From Tritrichomonas foetus (Eukaryota > Parabasalia > Tritrichomonadida > Tritrichomonadidae), in NCBI GenBank assembly GCA_001839685.1, contig MLAK01000567.1:8658-72657 (forward strand): DNA of 64,000 bases, in the 5' to 3' direction. The position numbers were made by a program, and so were the translations under genes. This document shows, piece after piece, positions 11,503 to 22,600 of this stretch (its first letter is position 1; the number at the start of each line of letters is the position of its first letter). The notes beneath the pieces were generated by a model. The model had not been told where the DNA came from, did not search any database, and saw only the letters and a list, made by a program, of their open reading frames with translations.

Positions 11503-12393
11503 CTAAAACATAGAAAGCAAAATATCGTATTCATACATTTGGTCAAATGTATCACCGATTTTTTCATATAGTTTATCGAAATCTACTTCAAACACCTGGT
11601 TCTTATCATTTACTTTTTCATTTGGATAGCATTTTTCAATAAATTGTTGATCAAAAAAATTAGAATCCTTATTATTTTTTTTGATAACAATATTGTCCTC
11701 AAGCTTTTCACTTGTTGCTGCTTTATAAAAATCGTCTTGAATATATTCGAAAGAAGCATTTAAAAATGCCTGATTTTGCTGCCTTAAAAGATACTCTCTG
11801 TGGATATCTTCTAGTGTTATTGCATCACCGTCTTTCTTTGATAATCTTCTTTGGATGTAATAATAACGATTTTTGATACCGTTTTGAGTTCGTCCGCTTA
11901 ATTTTTTGGCAATAAGCGCCCATTTACTTCCGAATTCTTGAAAAGCATCGATAATTATTTTGTCTTCTTCATATGACCAAGAATCATGCTTGATTAATGG
12001 CGACAAGATTGAATGCCATCGTTCTCGGCACTGTTTATGTGTGCGAGTGCGAACCTCCCTGGCAATTAATTTCCAGTTTTTTCCGTTATTTTTAAAATAA
12101 GCCTGCCGTAGCAACGCATCTTCTTCTTCTGTCCATTTTCTTTGGGCATATTTTCTGTCTCGACGAGAAGAGCGAGATGGTGGCTTTTCGGGTTGTTCAT
12201 CAAGGATAAATTCGCTATCAGATGGTGATGATTCGAATGGGTCATCATGACATTGAGCGTTCGGACTTGTCTCTGAAGGATTAATTTGGTGATTGATGGT
12301 CGTTACATCATGTGAATTGACGATCTGTGGAAAAGCGGGGTACAGTTGCACTGGTGAGAAAAAGTGTGAGGCATTGATACAATCGAAAGTCAT
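11503..12393 (-). CDS. R2R3-type Myb DNA-binding protein (296 aa)
   Basis: A probable sequence-specific transcription regulator; in trichomonads small Myb proteins control many genes. Two adjacent Myb repeats are visible: R2 at ~86-131 (KWTEEEDALLRQAY...NWKLIAREVRTRT...QCRERWHSIL) and R3 at ~137-186 (SWSYEEDKIIIDAF...WALIAKKLSGRTQNGIKNRYYYIQRR). Each has the spaced aromatic core and a helix-turn-helix recognition helix. The N-terminus is acidic and Pro/Ser-rich, and the C-terminal ~110 residues have no recognised domain. The ATG at 12391-12393 is used; an extension of two codons would need TTG. A TCATT initiator-like motif lies about 11 bases upstream of the ATG on the coding strand. The family is certain; target genes are unknown. 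Confidence 0.9.
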   Translation of the reverse strand: MTFDCINASHFFSPVQLYPAFPQIVNSHDVTTINHQINPSETSPNAQCHDDPFESSPSDSEFILDEQPEKPPSRSSRRDRKYAQRKWTEEEDALLRQAYFKNNGKNWKLIAREVRTRTHKQCRERWHSILSPLIKHDSWSYEEDKIIIDAFQEFGSKWALIAKKLSGRTQNGIKNRYYYIQRRLSKKDGDAITLEDIHREYLLRQQNQAFLNASFEYIQDDFYKAATSEKLEDNIVIKKNNKDSNFFDQQFIEKCYPNEKVNDKNQVFEVDFDKLYEKIGDTFDQMYEYDILLSMF

Positions 12394-14310
12394 ATTCAAA
12401 ATGATGTGATGTTTTATGAAATAAATATATTATTTCTAATTTATCAGAATTTGAATGGTTCAGGCCAAATTTATTTGAATAATTGAATAGCTTTGAATCT
12501 GTAAGAATTGATCTTAATTTACAGTACTTTCAAATGAAACGATTATGATAATAAAAAATTAAATGTATTAAAATTGAAAGGTTCTAAATCAAATGAAAAA
12601 TTATATTTTATCAATATCTTGATATATAGTCAAGATATTAAGATTATGTAAGGGGTATTCGCATAGGTATAATTTACATATATGATTTTACAACTAAGCT
12701 ACAAAAAGAAATCTTAACATTTACGGAAATAATTTGGACCTTTTTTGATTATAACGGTAATTGGATATTTAAGAAGATTATTTGTGAAATTGTATTAGAT
12801 TAGCATATCAATTTGTGATGTTTATAGTAAAATATTTCAATAGACTGTGAAAAAGAGATTTTAATTTTTGATAAAGTAAAATAACCATTGAAAAACTTCA
12901 AAAAAAAACATAATTTAAAAGATAGCGATATTTAAAGAAAAAATGAACAACTTTTTGAATGTCTTACGAATTTTTCAGAGTTATGAGTGGATTGATGAAA
13001 CCAATTTCTCGCTGGAAATAATGTTCTTCCTGCCTAATACAATTATTAACATCAGAATCATTAGTATTTCTGACAAGGTCTGAAATTAAATCAAGCACGT
13101 TTTTTTTATGATTCGCAATTTCACAAACCCCAAAACCTTTTTATAGAAATATTACTCAATTCAATTACCTAATTCAAATAGGTTTTTATTCTGAAAAAGT
13201 TTGATTAGAATTTTCAATTTGAAATATATAGATATTTCAATGTTTTTCAGCGGGGGTCATATCATCTTCTTCATGTTCAAATCAAAAAAATTCGAAGACA
13301 GTGTCTCAGAATTTTTAAAAGTATCATAGAAAATTTTATACTCTTGTTGAAAATAAATACGAGGAAGAAAGATTATTGATACGAGAGCGAAATAATAAGA
13401 AAACATACAAAGAATAATTTTTCTGAGTGACTGAAGTAATTTTGAAATTTGGCTAAATTTGCATGTACGATGGATAATGATCTATTAATCGGTATTAAAA
13501 CATGAAAACATGTAATTGGAGAACTTTATGCATGAATTTCAATTTCGATTTTTTACAATGATAATCGAAATGATGAACCAACGCATTTATATATAAGAGT
13601 TTCCCTTAGTTTCTAATAAAATGTAAAAAATTGTCAATATACTATGTTGACCTTTCTTTGAATTTGCAAATATTCATAAATAACTATTTTTATAAGCGAA
13701 ATGATATTATTTTCCAATTTATATGTTAATCATTATAAAGTTTTGTTGAACTTTTCAGAAAATTTGCACTAATATTCATCATTTTGATTTAGGCGATGTA
13801 TTGAGATTTTATATAGTAAATTAATTAATTTATATTAAACTGCCTGTATTTTCCTAGGATTACTCTACTTTTTTTTTAATTGTACATATGAAAAAACCAA
13901 ATTGTAACATATCCCAAGATTCTTAATTATCTTAAATAGGAAATATAACATCAAATTCTCGAAGTTTTTTTACAGAAATTTGATAAAATTCAAAAGAAAT
14001 TTTTCGTTGAGATTATATATAATTTAGAGCAATTTCTTCAAAGTTCAAAAAATAAACGGAATACTAAATAATAAATGAAAATATATTCGAGTAATTTGTC
14101 AATTGTTTGAATACTCAATAAAAACGGCTTTCAATTTTCCAAAAAGACAAGTTCTGAGATATTATCATTTTTACATTATAAAAGTCATTCTTGACAAAAT
14201 AATTTCGTTTCTTGAAGTTTCGGCAAAAATGTGTAATAGTGAGGAAACGTTTTTCGCTGTAAAAATGAATCACATTTCATTCAAAAAGTTTTAAAATGTA
14301 TTATCTCATG
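12394..14310. other. Gene-poor AT-rich region, 1.9 kb
   Basis: Very AT-rich sequence with many short A and T runs. No open frame with a recognisable product, RNA gene or repeat array was found. It ends at the left target duplication of the inverted-repeat element. Confidence 0.5.
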
Positions 14311-14318
14311 TTTTTGAG
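14311..14318. repeat. Left 8-bp target-site duplication TTTTTGAG
   Basis: TTTTTGAG directly abuts the left terminal inverted repeat starting at 14319. The identical octamer occurs at 15415-15422, directly abutting the right terminus, as expected for staggered-cut transposition. Confidence 0.8.
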
Positions 14319-15414
14319 AGATGTATACAAACTAACTAGCTCTAGATGTAGAAGACTATTGAGAGATCTAAATGAATAATTGTTGATATTATAGTCATCT
14401 AAAAAATATTTAATTGTAATCCTATTAATAATATATAAATATTATAATTTAAAAATCAAGATACAGAGAAAACCAAATCCATAAAAAAATTGTGAGAAAA
14501 AAATAAACCCAACAGAAATTTCTGAGAATTATTGAGATAAAAAGTGATTTTATAGCATTAATATCTTGATTATTTCATATCATAAATCGTGCTTTTTATT
14601 ATCATATGACCCTCCATCGAAAATTATAATGTTTTCCAAAATACAAAAATGAAGTATAAAAAAAATATTAATAATTTTGATATAAATAAAAAAAATTTAG
14701 GCATCAATGAGAAGATTACGAATGTTTTGCCATCTAAATGGCGAGTCATCAGAAAATTCACTTGGCATCGAGTCTGGAAAAAAACATATTGGATTCCATT
14801 TTTCTTGATTTGGTCTTTCAATCGTTGTATCTGTATCCCTGCTTGAGAATGTGCTGTTGAGGACTGCCAGTCTATNTTCTTCATATACTAAAATTTTATG
14901 ACAGAAAAGATTTCAATACATTCATATTTGTCAAATGGAAATTGAATTAATTAAACATCACTGAGTTAAAACTATCAAAATTTTCGCGATTTTTAATTAA
15001 AAATCGATAGAAGAAGTGTAAATAGAATTATGGGAAGCAGTATTATAATCTTTGTGATTCTTGGAAAAAAAGCTTCTCACAATTTTTTTTTAGGCTTTCT
15101 CCAAAATCGCTCTTTTTTCGGTTTAATTGTTGCAAAATTTCAAAACTATGAATAAATATGGCTCATAACTATAAAAAATAGATTTAACAATTGACTGAAA
15201 GCTGTTCACCCGAAAACTGAAACAATAGCTTCTTCAGAATCATTTTCGAAATATTTTTGAATTCGGCCATTTGCGAAGTTTGCGATAAGGGAAATTTCCG
15301 TCATTCTTTTAGCTATTTGGGTTTTGATTTTTGACTGATGGTATTAAGTAATACTGATGATAAGGATCATTTTAGTGATTTCGTACGTTAAGACTATTTG
15401 GTTTGTATACATCT
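14319..15414. mobile_element. Terminal-inverted-repeat element, 1,096 bp, non-autonomous (copy B)
   Basis: The left terminus AGATGTATACAAAC (14319-14332) is the exact reverse complement of the right terminus GTTTGTATACATCT (15401-15414). The similarity extends to about 21 bp with two mismatches. Both ends are flanked by the octamer TTTTTGAG (14311-14318, 15415-15422). The rightmost 317 bp recur at window positions 1-317 with one mismatch, so this is a dispersed and recently active family. There is no full transposase. The only coding-like content is a frameshifted ~62-codon piece on the minus strand ending at 14697. A single N at 14876 means the true length may differ. Eight-bp duplications occur with hAT, P and Merlin elements among others; these ends do not let me assign a superfamily. 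Confidence 0.82.
14697..14890 (-). pseudogene. Frameshifted short coding relic inside the inverted-repeat element
   Basis: On the minus strand an ATG near 14885 opens MK-X-IDWQSSTAHSQAGIQ..., where X is the ambiguous base at 14876. The frame stays coding-like to ...KNGIQYVFF. After a one-base shift near 14785 it continues PDSMPSEFSDDSPFRWQ and ends NIRNLLIDA then TAA followed by A (stop at 14697-14699). The two halves joined give about 62 residues with non-random composition. I do not recognise the family. It could be the tail of a transposase or of a captured host gene. Confidence 0.4.
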
Positions 15415-15422
15415 TTTTTGAG
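15415..15422. repeat. Right 8-bp target-site duplication TTTTTGAG
   Basis: This is an exact copy of the left octamer at 14311-14318 and lies directly after the right terminal inverted repeat. Confidence 0.8.
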
Positions 15423-16634
15423 ATGTTCATCAAACGTGCTCTCTTAGATATCCATTTTTTTCAATTCATTGAATTTTATATTCCTAAAACTTTTTCTATT
15501 GAATCTTTTCAAGCGATCGGCTTTTTATATTAAAAACTTGAGATTTTTCAATACGACATTAAATCATTCACTCATCTTCTGAATATATTTTATAACGATA
15601 GGATTATTTTTGATAATTTCATTGAATAAATTCTGAATCTTTTCATTTTTTCTGATTTCACAAATGAATTTGAATAACAGAAAAAATAATTGATCTTACA
15701 TAAATATACAGAAAAAATAATTCAACATGAATATCCAAGGTCAATAAATGACCTGTATTTCAAATTCATTTCTCAGAATTATCTGATGAGGTTGAGGATA
15801 GATAAACGTAACTTTCAAAATTCTACTAAAACAGTACAACTGGTTTTTATCGGAGAAAAATTGTGATTTTTCTAATATTGGTATTCAAACTTGTAAATTT
15901 CGAAGATTGGCAAGTAATAGAGCATTTCATCAATTTGTTGTCCATGTTCTTTTATTCGACCATGAAAATATTCGCAAAGATAACATTTGTTTTAATTTGG
16001 ATTGATGTATTTCAGATCTCCTCATACAGTTGAAAGTTCAAAAAAGTTCAAGATTAGAAAGGAATTGAGTTTCCACTTGAAAAATGGTCGGCTTTCTTCT
16101 AAATTCGTTTGTGTAAACATTTGGCTGAATAATTATTTCCACGTAATATTATAGCATGAGAAATCATATGATTAACAAATCTCAGAAGTTGGTTAACATA
16201 TTAATTGTTAACGATGTATAAACGGTCTTTCATACTGACAGTTCCCAACTCTTTCGTTATCTTTGTGTCGATATTTCATTTTGCTAATTCATGAAACTAG
16301 ACTATAAAACAACTACATAAATTTATATAACCATTATTTGACGATTTAACTGAAAAAGATTCATAACAAGCCAATAATTCACCCAATTGTTTAAGTTGTG
16401 TTTTTAGCATTCTTCAAATACATATTTTGTGTTGAAAATTGGTTCTAGCATTTTATTTAAAAAAGTGTTTCTTTCAAAAAACAAACTTTGATGAATGCCT
16501 CAATGTTAAACTCACTGATATTTTGGGAGATTTTGAATATTTGCAATGTTTAGATTTGTCATTGCCAAAGAAATATGTATTCAATTTTTATTATCACTCA
16601 GAAAAATAAAATAAAATAAAAAAATACAAAACAT
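15423..16634. other. Intergenic, 1.2 kb
   Basis: AT-rich sequence between the mobile element and the 3' end of the giant repeat-protein gene on the minus strand. No gene or structured repeat was recognised. Confidence 0.5.
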
Positions 16635-19600
16635 TTAAATAAATCGTACAGAATTCGGTCTATCTGATGTATGTGGTGCTGTTGGTGTGCTTGGTACTGA
16701 ACCTTTTATTTTGGAAGGTGTTCCTCTCACTGTATGAGGACGGCTTGTGAGTAGAGTTCCAATTATATCTTTATCAATGTGAATCATGTCAATCATTCCA
16801 CTACAAGGAATAACTTGATAATCAGATGTGTCTTCATCAGTTTCACTTCTGCTTTTTGGGAAAATTTTCTTTCGTGGTGTTCGGCTTGTCATGAAAGATG
16901 TTGAGACAGCATCTTCATATAATGCTGGCGATTGGATAAATGTTTGTCTCAACGTCTCTTTATCCATAATAAGTGTAGTCAATGGAGTTCTTGGTTTTGG
17001 TATATTCAAAAGTAGTCTGTCATTATTAGTATTCAGATTATTCTTCAGATTATTATCTGGAGAGTCATTTAAAGTTGCGTTATCTTCTTCTTCTTCGTAG
17101 TTTATGCGATTGTTATCTTCGTCATCTGCAGCTTCATCTGAATTGTCATTATGATGAGGATCTTGAACGCGCTTGTGAATTTCATCGAATGAAAATTCAT
17201 CGAAAGTGTTTTCAAAAGTTAATGGAATACTTAAAGAAAATGGTGATGGTGCGATAATCCGTTGACTTGGGGTTGCATTGCCAACAGGTGAAAGAAGATT
17301 CGTGTTTATTTTATTAATTTCATCATTAGGGCTGTCATTATTATTTTCATTAGTTATTGTGTTTGTGCTCCGGAATGTATCAATGGTATTATCATCTTGC
17401 AATTTACTACAATTGTCAATCTTTGCTTTTTCATCTTCTTCAAATTTCTTTGCAAGATTTTCTTCGGCTTCTTCTTCTTCTTCTTGGTTGTAAAATTTTT
17501 CTTTATCATTTTGATTTCCATGATTCTGAACTTTTGATTTATTTTTTCTCTTTAATTTCTTCTTTCTATTTCTTCTTTGTTGTGAATTGTTCATATTCAA
17601 TGAAGAATTAAAAAGAAATGATTCTTCACCGCTATAATTTACTGCTTCATCAACAAGGAACTTAGTTAATGCATATTTCTTTAAAATTTCCGAATTCTCA
17701 TCAGGATTTGTAATTCCTAATAAAATGTTAACTTGTTCAGTAATTTCATCGAAACCGGAACTTAATGTGAATGATCCTGGTGGTTCTCTTCCTGGACGAG
17801 CAAGATAAGGAATTAAAGGTGATCCATCATTTGATCTAACGACAATTTTCTTTCCAGTTAGTGAATTTTCATGAACAACAACACATCCAGTTAAATTAAT
17901 TGGACCAGAATCAGGATTGCGAATGTCAAAGTTATTTGAATCAACTTCAATAACTTCTAATTTACTTTGTGGTGAATGAACAACTGAAATTGTCCGTTTT
18001 ATTTCTTTTTCATTAAGTAAAATTGAATTCGGTGGAAGAATGTCTTCAGGATTAACAAAAAAGATTCTCATTGGAGCATCTGCTTCATTTTGGGACTTAA
18101 CTGCAACAGTTCTTGGATGGTCACCTCCTTCTTTGAATAGAATTACAGCTCCTGATGGTAATTTATCGCCTGGTTTGGAAATAATGTATTGGAGTGGCTG
18201 GTCAGATGTTACTGCAACAGACGCTTTTTTGACTATTTTAGTTGTTTGACTGACAACTATGGAATTTTCAGGGATTTCTTCTCCTTTGGGAACCGATGTA
18301 AAAATAAGTTGTTGTCCTGGAGGTGGTTTAACAGCCAGTCTACGTGGGTGTTTTCCGCCTTCTGTAAGAACAACTGCGGCGTTTAATGGAACTTCTTCAT
18401 TTGGTTTTAAGATAACGAATTGTAAAGGATCTCCATTTTTGGATTTAACCACAATTTTTTCGATTTTATCAATCCCATCCAATTCGTTTGAAAGTGCAAC
18501 TGAATTTGGAGGAAGTGGTTCATCTTTTCCAAGAATTATTTGATGAAGTGGACGTCCATTTGCCGCTTGAACAACAATTTTACGTCCACCCACTTCTTCA
18601 CGAATAACCATTGCATTTTCAGGCATTTCATCATTTTCGCTCACTGTTAAGAATTTTAATGGTCTTCCATCAGGTGATCGAACAATAACTTTGAACGGTA
18701 AATCACAATGATCATTTAGATTTTTAGTGATATTATCATAATTTTTGCTGGAATCAGTGAGCTTGTTAAGCGAAATGGAATTTTTAGGTAAAATTTGTCC
18801 TCGATTTGGAATAATAGAAAGTTTTTGTCCATTTTGAGCATTAACTGCAAGTGAACGTGGATTTGAACCACCTTCAGTATCTATAATGACAGAATCAAGA
18901 GGCATATTATCACCTGGTTTCACAATTTTATAACCTAGGGGTAAACCATCTGTTGATACCACATTTAATTTATCATTTATAATAAAAATTGCATTTGAAG
19001 GAATGTTTAATTCATGATTCAAATCAGTTTCATTTGACGAATCATTTCTATTCCTCTTTAAGCAAAGTATTGGGAGATTATCAGGGGCAACAACAGCAAC
19101 TGTTCGGTTTTCTGTTTGAGAAAGTATTAAAGAATTGGGTGGTAACTTTTCACCAGTTTTTACAGTAATTAAATTAAGTGGTTGATTATTGGGGGTTGAT
19201 GCCATCACTTTTTGGAAATCATTCTCATCATCTCCAATAATTATTGAATTACCAGGTGCTTCTTCATTCAATTTAAGGGCCATACAAAGAAGTGGTGAAT
19301 TATTTGGTGAAATTGCTACAACTTTATAGAATTTATCACTTTTTATGACAGCAGAATTTGGAGGAATTTCATCATAAATTCCAAGTGTTTGTAGATGAAT
19401 TGGTTCATCATTATCTGCAAAAACAGCAAAACGGCAATTCTTGAAGGAATTTTCATTAATAGTATCACCATTGAAAATAACGAACGAATTGCTTGGTAAC
19501 TCATCGTTTTCATTCAAAGTGATGCAATCAAGATTTTCTTTATTGGCAGTAACTGCAATAACTTCATCTTTATCACTTTTAATTACAAAAGAATTCAGGG

Positions 19601-22600
19601 GTAAGGTTTCTTCTGGTTTAAAATGATAATAAAACAATGGATTAGATTTTGATGAAATAAGTGCAATTTTGGAATTCTTTGTTTTCTTATAATTCTCAAT
19701 AATTGTCGAATCTCCTTCTTTTTTGGGTGAATTTTGATTATTTAAATTGTGATTCAATGGATTGTGTGTTTCAGCTTCAGAATTGGCTTTTTCATCATTG
19801 TTTGTTGTTTGGGGGCAGATTAAACGAATGGAATTAGATGGAATTTCTTCATCTTCTTGGATTCGTTTAATTATCAATGGCGAAGAAGAAATTCCAATTG
19901 TTGTATCGTCATTTTGGTGTATAACAGTAGAATTTAGAGGAAAATCTTCATTATTTTTAGCAGTAATAATACTCAATTTGTTATCATTAAGAGCAGTAAC
20001 GATGATATTTTCAAGATTGTTTAAATCAATTGCATTATTTTGAGAATTTTCAATATTTGAAACATATTTTAATGGATCTTCGTTTGGAGGAACAGCAATT
20101 GTTAAGTATTTATCATTCTGATATATAATTGTTCCATTTTTAGGGAATTTGAAGTTTTCTTGATCTTTATTATTCAGAAAAGTGAACAAATTTAGTGGCA
20201 TTTTATCACTTGATTCAACGAAGAAATGTGCATCAGCATTAAATTTTCTTTCTTTTTGAAGTATGTTTTCTTGATCGAAATTAAGAAAGCTCTTTCTGGC
20301 AAAAACGTAAGAATTTGATGGAATTTCTTCATTATGATTGAATGTGGCAACGTGAAGAGGCTCATCTCCAGGTGATTTGATAAAAGTGACAAAACTATTC
20401 CTATTATTAAGCATTAAAGAGTTCATGGGTATTTGTTCATCAATTTTTTGTGTAAAAAGTTCGAGTTGTTGATTTTCAGGAGCAAAAACTGAAATTTGAA
20501 GATTTGGATCACCCCATACAAACGAATTTTCAGGAATATTATTATGTTCATCAATAGGAACAGCGAATAATGGCATGCCAGAAGGTGGAATTAAAGTAAC
20601 AATGAAATTTTCATGTTGAACTAATATTTTGGCGTTGTTAGGAATTTCCTCTCGTGAATGAAAAGTTACTAATCTTAAAAACTCACCACCTGATGTTAAA
20701 TAAGCAATTTTTTGTTTGATTTCTGAATCTCTTTCTATTTCCGTTTCATTAGTATGTTTATTTTTATTCTTGGTTTGAATAATTTCTGCTTCATTTTCAT
20801 CTGATCGATTATTTATTTCCGAATTTTGGAGCTTTCCTGGACAATTAATTTGATTTGTTTGAATAAAAATAGCATTATTAGGTCTTTCTTCATCCAATTT
20901 ATGCAACTCAATGAGTTTCAACGGTGAATTAGACGTGACAACAACAGTTTTTGTTTCATCACTTTCAACAACAGCCGAGTTTAGTGGAAGATCTTCACCT
21001 GGTTTAAGAGTTAATAATTGTAAATATTCATTGTCGGATGGAACAACGCATAATTTGTTTGGTATTTCATCTTTAGAAGAGACTTTGATGCAATTGTTGG
21101 AAATTGTATCACCTTTCTTAAAAGTGACTAATTGTAAATGTTCTTCATTATTTGGGATAGCAATAATGTTGGTATTTCCATCGGAATTAATAATGAAAGC
21201 ATTTTGTGGTAATTCTTCATCAGCTTTTTGAGAAATCACATTCAATGGACTTCCATCAGTTGAAGATATTGTCAAAATATATTCGTCTTCGTTATTTTCT
21301 TTTCCATTGTCATCTTTTGTCTTTTGAAGTGGGAGAAGAAAAGAATTAGGTGGTGGTTCTTGACCTTCTCTCAATGAAACAAGTTGTAAAGGTTGATCAT
21401 CAGGCGATACAACAGCTATTGTTGTCTGGCCATATTTTTTTACAACTGCAGAATTTATTGGTACATCTTCTATTTTCTTAAAGGTTATTAAATTAAGAGG
21501 TCTTTCATCTGGTGAAACAACAGCAAATCTGATTTTATTTGTATTCTCTTCTTCATTTTCTTCTTCTTCGTTAAGGATCGGTGATTTTAATGTAAAAGAA
21601 TTCGGAGAAGCTTCTAAATTCTGTTTATCTGTTATTTTCTCTAAAACTAATGGTTGATCATTTGGTGCGATTACTGCCATTATTTGTCCAGTAATTTTAT
21701 CAATATCAAAAATTGCAGAATTTCTTGGAATATCATTAATAGAATTTACAGTTATAATGTTCAATGGCTGCGAATCAATTGAAGAAACAATAATTTTTTG
21801 AGAATCTCTTAAAGGATTTTCAAGTCTACAAATCAAGAATGAATTTGGTTGGAAATTATCTGCTTCTTTTTGATTTTCATCAACTTCAATAAATTGGAGA
21901 TGTTGATTTGTTTTCAAAGTTATAGCAATGGTTATATCATTGTATTGTCTTAAAATAATAGAATTTTTCGGTAATTCATAATCAGATGTAAATGTTGAAA
22001 TAATAAATGGTTCATTACTTGAAACTAGTACATTTTGCATTGGTGAAAAAGTGGAAAGATCCAAAGGAACTGAGCAACTTGGAGGTTCTTCACCTTTATT
22101 TACTTTAACGCAACGTAAATTTTGTTGTTCATTGATAGGAGCAATAGCAAGAATGTTATTTTCATCAGAATGAACAATAAAAGAATCAAAAGGAAGTTCA
22201 TCATTTGGCTTAACTGTAACAAAAGTTAGTAAATAATTGTCTTTTTCTTCATCCTCAGTATTGGTATTACTATACAGATTACTATAAACATTACTTGTAT
22301 TACTTGCTAAATAACTAGGATTAGATATTGTACTCGAGTTACTGTTAGAATTAGGATTACATGCATAAATAAAAAGTTTTGGTTCAACCATCTTTTCTGG
22401 TGGAATATTATTGAAATAAATTACTGCATTATCTGGTACTTTTTCGTCTTCATTATATGAAATATATTTTAGAGATCTATTTTTCTGTGAATAAACTGCA
22501 GTTTTAGTTAAACAATCACTGTTAACAACAATTGCATTTGATGGAAGTCCATCACCTCTTCGAACACTAACCATACATAATCTTTCGCCGTTTGACTGAG

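Noticed and set aside
1..15414. Direct repeats at 1-317 and 15098-15414 as long terminal repeats of one retroelement
   Set aside because: The intervening 15 kb holds host genes (BEACH, MATE, Myb) and no gag/pol. The right copy is explained by a separate element with its own inverted ends and target duplication.
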